A stretch of 64,000 bases of DNA from Durusdinium trenchii (taxonomy: Eukaryota; Sar; Dinophyceae; Suessiales; Symbiodiniaceae). The DNA lies in the NCBI GenBank assembly GCA_963970005.1, contig CAXAMN010021596.1:531326-595325 (forward strand), written 5' to 3'. The position numbers were made by a program, and so were the translations under genes. Shown here in pieces: positions 1-10,904 of the stretch. Under the pieces are notes generated by a model. The model was not told where the DNA came from. It made no database searches and was given only the letters and a program-made list of their open reading frames with translations. Each line of letters opens with the position of its first letter. Position 1 is the stretch's first letter.

Positions 1-2
1 TT

Positions 3-3000
3 CAGCAGGAGCTATCTCAGGAGTTTGAGGCAGTCCAGAAAGCATCAGAAAGCCATGGCCATTGTGTTCTTGGCGAACCACCTCCCTGGAGGCTGTGCGC
101 CTGCTACATCGCGAAGAGATGAGACTGGCAAGTACTGAGCAGGACACTTACTTTGGCAGCACATTTTTTGTTTAGATTGAGTTTGTAGGACATGGAGTAC
201 ATGTCAATACTCAATACTCACTGTGCTCGCAGGAGCAGGAATCTTTGGGGCCCTTTTCCCACTGCCATAATAAAGCAAGCCGAACACTCCTGTGCCCCCC
301 AGGCATACATTGGAGCAACGAGTGAGTATGATGCAGCAGGAGGGAGCTCCACTAGTCACAGAATCTAATCTGGATTTGGACACACCTTCTCAATGGATTT
401 GTGCAAAGAAAACTTTTGAATGAAGGGTTTCTATGTTTGCAACTGTTTGAATATGATATGTAGTTGTTGAAAGGACAGGTCAGACGTCGGACGTTTGCTC
501 ATTCTTTTGAGCAAGCTAGTTGTCAATCCTTTTTCTATGCCGAGTATGAAGGAGCTAAGCATTTCTGAGGCCTGAGCTGAGGTTGTTGCAAAAGGATCAG
601 TCTGCTTGTATTTGCAGCATAAGTCTGTTTGAGGCAACCACCGCATCCTGCCGGGCAAGTCCGGTAGCCAAGCGGCGCAACAAATTCCCTGTAGAGAAAA
701 GTAGCTTTACGTGTGGGTTTTATCTTTACCGGTGCGAAAAGGGGCCAGCTGGTCCTTGCTGCTCCTTTGTCGACCTTGCTACTCCTTCGTTTGGATTTTG
801 GCACGACCTTTCAAAAACCCACACATGTATTACAGCACTTGAAACCAACAAAGGCTTAGTCTCCATATTCGAGGCCTACAAACTGCACACGTTGAAGCTG
901 GGAAGAACGAGGTTGGTGTGAGTTCTTCATAGATTGATTGGACTTTGTATAGCTAGGCCTTCTCAGCACTGCTCAGCCCAGAACACAGAATGCTTTCTGA
1001 CCAAGAAACACTCGTTGGTTGTTGACACCGTCTTTGTTTTTTGGGTCATGTCATTAATAAATTGAGAACATTGAGTCAGAGTTTTTGCTTGCAGTTTCCA
1101 TTCGACCAGCTTGGCCTCATGTCAGTATATAGTACTGAGGAGCAGAAGTGATACAGGCGGAAAATGCTTTACAGAGCTCAAAGGAAGAAGGCCAAGTGAG
1201 GCAAGGGCTTGAGTCGAGAGCCACGAGGAGGGTGAAAGGGGAGGGGAGCTTGTTTGTGGCTGCAAAGCTCAGTAGTTTAGACGTTGGCAAGAAGATTCTT
1301 TGGAGGAACGGTTTACTTGCTGTAGAGAAGAAAGTAAAACATGTGTTCAGGTTTGTTCCATTTTTAACAGATCCACTTTCGTGAGGTGTCGAGAGATTGC
1401 CAACCTTCAGAGAAGAGAGGCAGGGCCTGGCCTTCAAGTTGAAGCCTTCAAGTTTGTCGCTGTAAGAGCTGCAGTTTCACGTTTCATACAAGACTCGACG
1501 GTTTAGTTTAAACCGGGTGACTCAATAGGGCACCAGTCGCACAGAGTGATTGGCACAGATTCGACCAGGCAGAAGCTCTGATGGCTCATGCAACTACATC
1601 TACTGACAGAGACTTCTGGCAGGTGAAAGCCCTTAGAGTCCTTAGAGCTTTCGGGCCACCCCCCAAAGTATGATCATGATTTGATCTAACGCGTAGCCTC
1701 GAGGCTCGCTTTGAGACAGGGGTGGTGGAAGCAGCTCAGGCAGTATGGGATCTTTGGGAAACGCATCACGAAAGCATGAGTTGTTTTTTGATTCACAAGT
1801 ACTATCAAATATGACTTTATCCCACAGTCTCACACTAAGTTGTCAACTCAGTCACAGTTGCGCTAAAACCTCTTGAGTACTACCAAACCATCAGCCCTGC
1901 AGACTAGTCTGGTGCAACCACGCACAGATTCTGACTGATGCTTTTCTTTAAAACTTTCAATCTTTTGCAGAACTACCGCGAAGAAGTCCTAGCAGTTCGC
2001 AACTGCCTGATTGAGAGCGAGACAGAAGCGGCCAAGGACCCTCAGTCACGCTCATCCTTGGTTTGACAGTTTGACCGCAGCCCTCATTACTTGCAAAAGA
2101 CTTGCAAGCCACGCTGCCAAATTCTTCTTTCGGATTCTTTCGGACCTATTATAGATGTTCCCCAGGCGCGTCAAGGATTTCACGAGGAGTTCGAACACAT
2201 GAAACGGCAGGCCTCCAACAGAAATCCGCTTGATGACATGCTGCTATAGTCAGGGTTAGTTAAACCGTATGAGACTATTATGCTGCAGGTCGAGCCTGTG
2301 AAGGCCAAATTAGAGGAGGCACGACTCAGCATCAATGAAAATTCTTAAGTGAACTTGTGCTTTGCTGCTGCTTCCAATCATGGAGGTATGTGCAGAGAAT
2401 TCAGCATTAATTCGTCAAGGACAGCCCGTGAATGGCTTTCATTGGACAAGTTTAGTGATTCCTTTCAATTCATAGCAGAATCCAGCTGCTTGGTTCGCAT
2501 GAATTCGGTGCTTTCTCTCTTGGGAATCGCTGCTAGGCCACCGGCTTCAAGAGCAGCTTGTCGAGTCGTTGCGAGAGGCGGATCTTCTGGGACAACTTTG
2601 GAGCCTCTGTTTTTGCTTTCGCATCGTATTCTCATGTATTCTCATTACGTTGATCGCTTTACCAGAGAGCTCTGAGTGCTGTGTGAGCAGAGCGTCTTCT
2701 GACGCTACAAGATGCTACAAGTCTCAGTGACTCTATCCAGCAGGCTCTAACAGTTTCAGTCTCAGATAGATGATCGATGCGATAAGTACGTTTTTAAGAT
2801 GCATTTGGAGGCATCCCGTGGTGGAGACAGGCTGCTTGAGTCGTGGGAGAGGTGAGGCTTGTTTTCCTCCCATTGGACTCCCACTAACTCTGAACGTTGA
2901 CAGATTTGCAGGTGCAGTTCAGCCAAGCAAGAGATTGCTTGTCTCAAGCAAGAGCTGGCACAAGCTCGTGAGGAACCGCGTTCAAGCTTGCTTACTAGTT

Positions 3001-3005
3001 GCTAG
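3..3005 (+). CDS. Multi-exon coiled-coil protein gene, 5' end outside the window
   Basis: I do not recognise the family. Several short open segments, most after an acceptor-like AG, encode charged heptad-like peptides: 3-122 (starts QQELSQEFEAVQKASES), 1971-2066 (NYREEVLAVRNCLIESETEA, after cttttgcag), 2166-2249 (ARQGFHEEFEHMKRQ), 2289-2348 (VEPVKAKLEEARLSINENS, after ctgcag), about 2548-2604 (QEQLVESLREADLLGQLW), 2763-2855 (QIDDRCDKYVFKMHLEA, ending at a good GTGAGG donor) and 2912-3005 (AKQEIACLKQELAQAREE, after tttgcag). All are on the + strand in one order, so they probably belong to one long coiled-coil protein. Exon joins are not resolved, and the stop inside each segment is expected to fall in intron. 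It could also be a decayed gene. Confidence 0.5.
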
Positions 3006-3512
3006 TTTATTTAACACACCACACTGCCACACGGTGTATGCTCAAATTACTAGCACTGACGGCCTACAGTGTATGATGGAAAAGTTCTGGGAGAAATTCC
3101 ACGCTGTTAGCATGCCATGTGATGTAACCTGGTGGGTTGTGGTGCTCGCTTGCGATTGTCGATTGTTGTTGGCCAAATGCCCCAGCTCAGCCTTGAGCTG
3201 GAGAGTTCGCTATATCATAAGGTTGCAATGTGGTGAGCTAGCAAGGTGGTGAGAGGTTGGTTTGCGGCTGATTGGTGTGGAAGCAAAGTGGTGAACTCAG
3301 CGCTTTGTTGCAAGATTTGTAAGATCCGCATGGTTTGATAAGCTTCCTAGCTTCCAGGCTAGCGACGGTTCGTGGAGAGTATATCGAGTATGATAGCCGT
3401 GCTCAGATTGGGGTTTGCATGTATGTATGTGACCATGTATCTTGAAGTCGATGCTGGCCTAACATTGATTTCAAAGTTTTGTTGATAGGGGTGGTCCGGC
3501 GTCTCAGGTGGC

Positions 3513-4112
3513 TTGAGGTGTGCCGGGTTGAAGAGAAGGGTTGGAGGTTATGCCGGCTGTGCTGCGATGCTTGTTCCAACTGTACTCTTTAGAGGCATAG
3601 GGAGAAGTTCACGAATGGACCGCATGTTTCGGCTTATAGGTCTTGCAAGGCACTTGATGCCGCGCCCGTGGTGCAATAAGTGCCATCAGACCCAGAGCTC
3701 GGTTGAGGACGGCTGGTGTGTGGGGTGCTCAGCACTGGAGAATATCCAGTGCGATCTGAACTCGCGCTGGGGTAATCAAGACCTCAGGCGCGCAGCCAAC
3801 GACTGGCTGGCTCGGCAGGTTTGGGTTTTCAGGACTCTTTCGCTGAGGCTGGTCCCAGTAGCACCTCCACCACCACCTGCTGTCGCTGAGCGCGGGGGGT
3901 CTGCAGCTGCGGGGGCTACACCGAAGTCCCAGCCAACGAGGCCGCAGAAGGGAGGAGACGAGCCCGTTGGAGGCGAGCCTGACCCAGAACAGTCATACTC
4001 TTACACGCGCACGGAGGCTGAAGGCGAGGACGAGATTGAGGAGCAGAGGACACCCTCGCGTAGGCCGCCGGCTGCAGTTCCACCTGTTCCGAGCCCGCGG
4101 GTTGAGGTATAG
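3513..4112 (+). CDS. Retroelement N-terminal ORF with CxxC pairs and proline-rich tail
   Basis: This 199-codon open frame is the first recognisable part of the retroelement. Near residues 54-73 two CxxC pairs (CNKC, then CVGC after about 14 residues) resemble a small zinc-binding module. After that come a proline/alanine-rich stretch and an acidic Glu-rich tail. The codons used and the order before the reverse transcriptase suggest a gag-like or N-terminal polyprotein segment. The frame is lost after 4112; the next stretch (4,115-4,350) is purine-rich and seems to continue the same charged region in other frames. The start is uncertain because the nearest ATG-like codon need not be used and the true 5' end may lie upstream. 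Confidence 0.55.
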   Translation: MRCAGLKRRVGGYAGCAAMLVPTVLFRGIGRSSRMDRMFRLIGLARHLMPRPWCNKCHQTQSSVEDGWCVGCSALENIQCDLNSRWGNQDLRRAANDWLARQVWVFRTLSLRLVPVAPPPPPAVAERGGSAAAGATPKSQPTRPQKGGDEPVGGEPDPEQSYSYTRTEAEGEDEIEEQRTPSRRPPAAVPPVPSPRVEV

Positions 4113-4363
4113 AAGGAAGAGAAGGAGAAGAAGCATTCAGGTCGAGGCGAACACTCGAACACAGGAAGAAGCTCAAGGACGAAACACAAGCAGAGAGAAG
4201 GAGGTGAGAGAGAAAGAAGGAGCGGCAGGCGAGGAGGACGCAAGCATCAGCAGTCGACTATGAGGAAGTCAAAACCAGGAGTGAGATTGGACAGGAAGCG
4301 AAGGCTGGAGGATTTGAGGGTATCGAGAGAGGAGGACCTCTCGAGCATCCCACCGCCTCCACC

Positions 4364-4890
4364 ATGTCCGCGCTGAGGAGCAATATTGAAGGATGGCAGC
4401 AAGAAGGCACGACCTACAGCATGGACGACAAGGAGAATTGGGCGTTGTTGAATTTAGGAAGAGGAGACTTCGTGGAGGTCCCGCTGAGCGCTTCGGATTG
4501 GGAGCCCCGCTCAGAGGCTCAGGCAGGGTTCCTTGTGATGGACCATATGGTCACGGGAGACAGTGGGATGGCGTTGAGGGTTCATGGAGTAGGTTGCACG
4601 GACCCTCAACTGAACAAATGAATCTCATCCCAGTTCAACAGAAAAGAGGGCTATTTGCATGCATTGGTACCCCTTGCACAGAGGCCGAAGAAGGGTATTT
4701 GCACGTTACTCGTCTGCGTGCGTTCTCGAGGGAAGGTTTCAATCCAGCCTACTTCCTAGGTTCGCACCCCCGGCAAGTGGCCAAATGGCTGGATGGAGAG
4801 GAGATGCCTGGAGAGGTGAGAAGGACAAGGACGAGAGAGAGCGGGGAGCTGGTGCGCCAGGCGACAGGACCATTCTCCCAGGTTTGAGGT
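4364..4890 (+). pseudogene. Retroelement middle domain, interrupted
   Basis: A frame from 4364 reads a globular-looking segment with the peptide GFLVMDHMVTGDSGMALRV, followed by GVGCTDPQL and a stop at 4621. The continuation lies in another frame, 4621 onwards (GLFACIGTPCTEAEEGYLHV, then RLRAFSREGFNPAYFLG, and QVAKWLDGE near 4,790). The two halves fit end to end, so a small indel near 4,617 split one domain. I recall similar segments upstream of reverse transcriptase in predicted dinoflagellate polyproteins but know no family name or function for it. Confidence 0.5.
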
Positions 4891-4892
4891 GA

Positions 4893-5647
4893 ATGGATTT
4901 GGACAACGCGGATGGCACCGGGGCTGGCAAGAAGAAAGTTGGAGATGCAGCCAAGTTGAAGCCTTCACCCAAACGTCGCGAGGCGGGAGCTGGTGCGCTG
5001 CGATCACGAGCGCGGGCCAAGGGGAAAGGCGTTGCAGAGGGTCGGAACGACGAGTGGCAGGAGGTGTTGAGCGAGGAGTTGAGGGGTCGCGCGTTGAGAG
5101 AATTAAGGCAAGAGGTTCGAAGAAGAAGAGGAGAGTCGTGGAGATTGGGGGTTAGGCACCTCGCACGTTCATTGAGGAAGAGGACAAGGTTGGAGGATAC
5201 AAGAGGTTCTTCTTTGAGAGATGTCTCGAGTCAGCTTGTGAGACAGGCGCAACAAGTAGCTGGGGGAAGGCCCAAGAGGAGTGGCGAAGAGAAGGAGAAG
5301 GAGAGAGAGGCTGGAGGAGGACAGAGGACGGAGAGAGAGGAGTTGCTAGCTGCTAGCTCTTCTCAATCAGCTGCAGAGGAGACAGGAGGACGACAGAGAT
5401 CCCCCAAAGAAGGACAAGGATCGAAGCCACTCAACAAGAAAGAAAAAGAAGAAGAAGAAGAAAGAAAGGACAAAGGGAAGGAAGAGAATATTGATAAACG
5501 GGGTAAATTGTGAGCTCCGACCCAAGCGACAGCTCCTACGAAGGGTACTCCGAAGACTCAGGATCCGACAGCGAAGCTCAATTCAAAGCGCCGTTGAGAA
5601 AAAGACCCAAAGCAAGCCCTGGAGCGGTCCTCCGGTTGCTGGTCTAG
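4893..5647 (+). pseudogene. Retroelement charged linker (Lys/Arg/Glu-rich), frameshifted
   Basis: The open frame 4893-5513 is extremely rich in Lys, Arg, Glu and Gly and the + strand is purine-rich. Part of the ancestral frame is visible out of phase: 5,188-5,245 reads GGYKRFFFERCLESACETG, and 5513-5647 reads an acidic SSDPSDSSYEGYSEDSGS run followed by APLRKRPKASPGAVLRLLV and a stop. The original polyprotein therefore switched frame at least twice here. Such low-complexity charged regions sit between the gag-like and RT parts of many retroelements; a nucleic-acid-binding role is inference. Confidence 0.5.
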
Positions 5648-5792
5648 AAAGCGCAAGCTGCGCTGGACCAGGGGGCCCTTGTCTAAGTGGCAAGAGGAGG
5701 AGGCAGTGTGATCACCGAAGGAGCTTGCGCAGTGTCACTGCAGTCCGCTCCTGAGCTTTGAAAAGGTGGGGCGTGATTTGGAGTGCGCGAAA

Positions 5793-6614
5793 CTCGACTA
5801 TTGTGGGGAAGAGGTTGGGACTTGTGAAGCCCTGAAGATTTTGCCTGCTCTACCACCCTTGGGACACGGAGGTTCAATCAAACTAGTAGAACTGGTGTCA
5901 CCGGCTACCAAAATGATCCTTCAGACCCCCTGAGAAGTTGTTGAAAACTGGTTTTGACTCTCCACGGCCTAAAATCTGTGGGTTGACTCATTTTGGAAAG
6001 GGGGAAAAACTTCGGGTCTGCGAAGCGTTAGTTAAGCATGGCACTTGCGAGTGGATTCCCTCATCGGAAGTGGTTGAATTAGAATTAGAAGGGATCAAAA
6101 TCTTGAATGGACTCTTTGGCGTGAAGAAGCCAGCAACAATTGCAAGCGGCGCCCGAGGGTGATCATGAACCTCAAAGCGACCAACAGTGCAATGCATCAG
6201 GTGCGGGGAGCAGTGGAAGGTCTCCCGGCGATTACCGCGTGGCAGGCAGCGGTGCTAGATTGTGACCAGACTTTCCATTTCTACCAGAGCGACATTTCAT
6301 CGGCATTCTACTTGTTCGAACTCTCCAGGGCCTGGTTGGGGTACCTGGCCTTTGGGGTATCGTACCCGGGTCACTCGGTTGGTGTGAACAGCTCTGAAAC
6401 CTACCTAGCCTGCAGAGTATTACCTATGGGTATGCATAGTTCGGTTTCCTTGATGCAGGAAGTGTCAGAGGAGGTGCTTTGGAGGGCAGGCTTGGTGAAA
6501 GGAGCACAGGTAAGGAGAGGACAACCGGTTCCCCAATTCCTTCTTGAAACCGCTTCAACCGCCATCAAAGAGGATAAATATTTTTGGCAAGTTTATCTTG
6601 ACAATTTCATGTGA
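5793..6614 (+). pseudogene. Reverse transcriptase domain, frameshifted
   Basis: Three successive frames give one RT domain. 5793-5933 holds a conserved N-terminal extension (DYCGEEVGTCEALKILPALP). 5938-6162 contains ICGLTHFGKGEKLRV and LNGLFGVKKPATIAS. 6159-6614 contains IMNLKATNS, the motif A segment with catalytic Asp in QSDISSAFYLF, the motif B region with PMGMHSSVSLMQ, and motif C as YLDN (bases 6594-6605), where a YxDD-type box is expected. The second Asp of that box is Asn here, which would impair catalysis if the copy were active. A stop follows at 6612. The frame changes near 5,935 and 6,150. The domain is clearly RT; the clade needs a phylogeny. Confidence 0.85.
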
Positions 6615-6626
6615 GGTGATAGGAGG

Positions 6627-7189
6627 ATGAAAGGTGAAACACCGGAGGTTGGTAATGAGGTCCACGACACGGTAGAAAGAACCTGGAAGACGCATGGGAT
6701 TCTTTCCGCTGAAAAGAAAAAGGTTCGCATTCTTAGCAGGTTGAGGAGTTGGGTGCTCTTCTTCAAGGGGAGGTCGGAGTCGTTGGTGGTTCCCCTCAGA
6801 GGTTTGGCAAGCTCATTCAAGCAACTTTGTGGCTTTTAGGGCAGCCCTTTCTTAAGCGGAAGATGGTACAGGTTGTGGCAGGTCGTTGGGTCCACGTTCT
6901 TCAATTCCGTCGGGCAGGAATGAGCTTTTTGGACAGCGTTTGGAAATTCATTAACAAGGGAGATCACGGGGAAAACCTTGCCCTTAAGACCAAGAGAGAG
7001 TTCTTGAACATTCTAGGAGGAATCCCCTTGCTTCACACCAACCTGACAGCAGTGGTCGATGAGACAGTGTGGTGCAGCGATGCGTCAGAGTCTGGTGGAG
7101 CAACGGGGTACAGCAGGCAACTTACATTGCAAGGGAAAGACTTCGTCCTCTCTAGTCGATTTTCCAGTCAAAGTCTGGGGGCAGCGCCC
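6627..7189 (+). pseudogene. Retroelement RT-to-RNase H region
   Basis: From 6627 one frame reads VERTWKTHGILSAEKKKVR, then an indel near 6,740 shifts to the frame of 6749, which continues GALLQGEVGVVGGSPQRFGK, TLWLLGQPFL and GRWVHVLQFRRAGMSFLD. Near 7,069-7,140 the peptide CSDASESGGATGYSRQL has the Asp-x-Ser...Gly-Gly arrangement seen at the start of RNase H-like domains that follow RT. I call it RNase H-like from this motif and its position only; the other catalytic acids are not obvious. It runs in frame into the methyltransferase, so the two were probably one polypeptide. Confidence 0.6.
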
Positions 7190-8130
7190 GTGCTTGTGAT
7201 TGGCCTGTTCTCCGGAATAGGGGGAACATACAGGATCTACGACATCCTTGACATTGTGCCTCAAGGCGCCATTGCAGTTGATATTCACGCTCCGGCCAAC
7301 AGGGTGGCCAGCAGACAATGGCCGGGAGTGGAAATTCTGCGGGATGTGCGAGACATTACAAGAGAGACAGTGCAGTCCTGGCACCGCAGCTTCCACGCAG
7401 TCAAGGAAGTTCATTTATGGGGAGGATTCCCCTGCAGGGATTTGAGTTCAGCCAGAGCTAATCGTAGGAACTTAGGGGGCAGTCAAAGCTCGTTGTTCTT
7501 TGAGTTCCTGCGGATATGGAGACTCATCCAAGAAGAATTTCCAGAGGAGGCGCAGGTTAAGGTGGCTGCGGAAAACGTAGCCTCAATGGATGAGGCTGCG
7601 TCTACAGAGATTTCTGAGTGGATGGGGTTTCACCCCTACTATTTGGATTCTGCCGATGCAGTGCCCCTAAAACGTCCCCGTCTCTGTTGGACCTCTGAAA
7701 CGGTTGAGGGCTGCCTGCAGGGCATCCAAGCGGTTGCAGATAGAAGGTGGAACATGGTCATTGCTAATGTGTCAGCACTGCGAGGTGGATCAGTGGATGA
7801 GCCCGGAGTTTTCATGGCCTGGTGAGAAGGTAGCAAATAGTTTTCCTACTTGCATGAGGGCAGATTGGAAAGATGAACCCCCATACAAACCGGCTGGGAT
7901 CCACAGGGCTGACGGGGATTGCCAACTTCGATGGGCTGTTGCAGGTTGAATGATCGGGCACCAACAGTTCCGAGAGAGAGCTAGTGATGGGCTACGGCTT
8001 TGGACACTGCAACGTAGCCTGGGCAGCTAGCAAAATCAAACAAGCCCGCAAAGGCTACGAACTTGAGAAGTGTTCATTAATCGGAGATTCGTGCAGCGTC
8101 TATTCGTTTCCCATCATTGGGGCATATTGG
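7190..8130 (+). pseudogene. C5-cytosine DNA methyltransferase domain of the retroelement
   Basis: The domain would transfer a methyl group from S-adenosylmethionine to cytosine C5. Visible motifs: I, GLFSGIGG (7202-7225, SAM binding); IV, GGFPCRDLS with the catalytic Cys codon at 7433-7435; VI, ENVAS (7571-7585); VIII-like, KRPRLCW near 7,671-7,691; a target-recognition-like segment FPTCMRADWKDEPPYKPAG in another frame (about 7,838-7,900); and IX/X, ERELVMGYGFGH (about 7,972-8,007) and SLIGDSCSV (about 8,071-8,103, normally xIGNxV). Motifs I to VIII share a frame with the RNase H-like part; a stop at 7823 and two frame changes separate the rest. The key residues survive, so the decay looks recent. 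It is a retroelement passenger, not a host Dnmt gene. Confidence 0.85.
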
Positions 8131-8845
8131 GGCACGCAGCGCTCTGCAAAGACTTCCTCCCAACGATCCATTATCGCCACCTCTGTCACCGGATGGGACT
8201 TGCGCCCTTTTTTCGCGCTGCGCTACGTTTACAAGCACCCCTAGCACGTGAATTGCGCTATGGATGTCACACCATTGCGGAGGCGGACCTTTCACTTCAG
8301 TTAACTGAGCCCTTTAGCAGGTCCCAAAAAGTTTCAAGATGCAGAGAGTCATGCTTGATCTCCAGTCACGTAGAGGCCAGCACCACCCACCTCGTTCACT
8401 CTTGAACGCGAGCCTGTTTGACACAACAACAATAAGTGTGTTTTTTGCCAAGGATCACAGTGCACCGTAGGAGTGGACGACAGGCTAGAGAGAGCTCAGA
8501 GAAAAGGCTGTTGTAGATTTAGCATAGACTACTCTAGTTTAGGGAGGGGTGAATCTAAGCTTAGAAGTCACGTTTTGGGGTCGAATTTTCTCGTGCGCTT
8601 CGTGGTGCCAATTTTTGTGCTCACTGTTAGTGTTCCGGGGCAGAGATGATTCTTCATGTGCGGATGACTAAGTAGCAAGGAATGCTCAGACTTGTAACTG
8701 CTGCTATACTGTATTTGCTCATGTTTATTTTATGTCGATCCGCAGAATCCTTGGTAGTGGGTGTCCCTTCAAATTGCAAATACAGCGCTGAGGTTTGGAG
8801 ACCTTTTTTCCTTTGTTTTCCGCAGCACTCAGACTGAGCCGCTAG

Positions 8846-10740
8846 GATGTCGCAGAAGTTACCGAAGCCTTGGCGGAGGAACAATCGCAGGCTCTGGGCG
8901 GCTCAGACCAAGGTAGCCCGCAAAGACATTGACACCGCAACCAAAGGACTCAACGTAAATGCCGACACATAATCAGTATTACGGATTGTACATCGGTAGA
9001 GATCGTTGCATTGTGTTGAAAAGTCTTGTGAGGACGGGATTGTCATTCTCCTCAGCCAACAGGTTGCAAAGTCTACTTAATCTATATTATATACTGTTCT
9101 TCACCTCGTCCCATTGAATCGATGGACCTGCTCCAGTCAAGCTAGAGTAGGTGAACATCTCCGCGTAAACCATCATTTTCATATATATGTATATGTATAT
9201 GTATATGTATATGCGTATGTATATATTAATTCTGGAAGGAATTTGGGGCAACAGCCAAATCAGGCTCTCAAATTGATTGAAATCTATCAGGCCTCTGACC
9301 TTCGTTGCCGCATGCGACAGTCTTCAGCCTTGGATTCTCACTGTTGACTTGTACCTCATGAGCCTCATGGCCATGGCCTCCCGAGGTTGGGGCTTATGCC
9401 ACCTCTTGGAGGTGTGAACATTTTTTGCTCGTGAAGTGTGGACATGGCTGTGGGATGTTGACTCGACTCTTTGGACAGGGCATGTCGGGCACGTGCCAGA
9501 AGTATGTGCACCTTTCGAGGTATGTGAGCCTCAGGTTCGGAAGTAGGTGCACTTTATGTTTTCGATGCCCTTTGGTTATGCTTGAGCTTACAGGCATCTG
9601 ATATTCTGAAGACGGGGTTGATGGCCTTGACAGATTCAGAGGGTCAAAGCGAGCGCGCACAAGCTCCTCATTGGCATTTGCATTGCATCGCTGCCACATG
9701 CTTGCTTGATATTCTTGGTGCATGGGACACTCGCTTCGTATCAGGTGGCCGTGCTCGGCTCAATGATATGAACGCTTTTGACAACCGTCCAATGCAAAGC
9801 CAACGGCATCCAGATTTTGTTCAAGGTTTGTCTCACACCTCGTCCCTTGCAATGCAATGGAAGACGGCGGCGTGGTTTCGATAGATGTGAAGGCATGGCT
9901 TCACAACCCTGATCTAGTGAACAGATTCTACAGTTTGGTTGAGGGACTTGGATGCTTTGGGCGCAGGACTCTATCTTCGTTGGTCTTGGTTGCGTCTTTT
10001 CGATTTCTGGGCCGCTTTTGACCTTGCGTAGGCCTTCCTTGTTGCGAGCACTGCTGCTGCTTTGGGGCAATGCCCTAAGTTGCAAATACCATGTGGTTGC
10101 AAGGAAGATCAGCAGATTTGACATTAGATGGCTGTCTAAAGAGGAAGCTAATTCCTAAAACAACCCAATAGCGATGCCCTCCAACCTATAGACGTGGCAA
10201 TTCCTAAAAACAATCAATCTTGCATTTCACAGCTCAAGAGGCTGAACATGTCACTGTGCCATGAATGCGTTTATCGCAAGGTTTGTGGTAGGGTTTCAGA
10301 TAGCCTGGATGCGCTTGTCGCCGCGGGACAGGGGCTGAGAAACTGTAGGTACTTTTTGCAGCGATTTACTTTGGTTGCTACTCATCGCTCGGAACTTTGC
10401 CTCTTGAGGTAAGGCGGAAGATTTATAGAGAGAAGCATCAGGCTAAGTCCAATGGCAAAGTGAATGGCGGAGCACTCAGGACATATCATACTGCCACAGT
10501 CGAATCAAGATGAAACAGTACCCGCTTCACGTTGGAGACGTGTGATTCCTCTCTTTAACAACACTGCCCTCAATGGGTACTATGTAAGTAGTGCCAGTAG
10601 TGCTGCATCCCTCAGACATATTGAGTCTTTGCCTTTTGATTGCAGGATCCCGGGTGTAGTTTGTGAATGTGGTGCCATTATTCAAGGGAAGTGCACGCCG
10701 GAGGACACCTGGTTGATGTTGGTGCACGACTGTATTCGAT
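8846..10740 (+). CDS. Cluster of exon-like segments, product unknown
   Basis: Short coding-like segments follow AG acceptors on the + strand: 8846-8911 (DVAEVTEALAEEQSQALGG), about 9,231-9,345 (NQALKLIEIYQASDLRCRMR), 9857-10021 (MEDGGVVSIDVKAWLHNPDL, then NRFYSLVEGLGCFGRRTL), 10233-10280 (LKRLNMSLCHECVYRK, ending at a GT donor), about 10,294-10,350 (VSDSLDALVAAGQGLRNCR) and about 10,425-10,495 (REKHQAKSNGKVNGGALR). They may be one gene. No domain is recognisable. A microsatellite at 9,179-9,228 lies in a presumed intron. Confidence 0.35.
9179..9228. repeat. TATATG hexanucleotide microsatellite
   Basis: About 50 bp of near-perfect (TATATG)n with flanking TA steps. It lies between exon-like segments and would be intronic if those are one gene. 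Confidence 0.9.
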
Positions 10741-10904
10741 GAACCAAGCTCGGGGGGCAACTTGGAATCCTTTCCTCAAAGCTTTGCTCGTTTTGCTTCA
10801 ATTGAAAAGGGAAGGACGACAAGGAATAAAAGGCACTCCCTTTTTCTTCCTCCTTAACATTTACTGTAAGACTCCTTTTCTGTATTTTGTTGTGTCACTG
10901 CTGC

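Larger units (their letters stand above)
3513..8130 (+). mobile_element. Decayed retrotransposon with reverse transcriptase, RNase H-like region and C5-cytosine DNA methyltransferase
   Basis: One colinear series of modules on the + strand: a CxxC/proline-rich N-terminal region, a conserved middle domain, a Lys/Glu/Arg-rich region, reverse transcriptase with its A, B and C motifs, an RNase H-like segment, and a cytosine-5 methyltransferase with motifs I, IV, VI, VIII and IX/X. The reading frame changes at least six times (near 4.62, 5.15, 5.50, 5.93, 6.16, 6.74, 7.80 and 7.95 kb) and stops intervene, so the copy cannot encode an intact polyprotein. Retrotransposons carrying DNMTs are known from Symbiodinium (de Mendoza and colleagues, 2018). 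I see no integrase, tyrosine recombinase, LTRs or target-site duplication, so its class and exact ends stay open. Confidence 0.85.
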
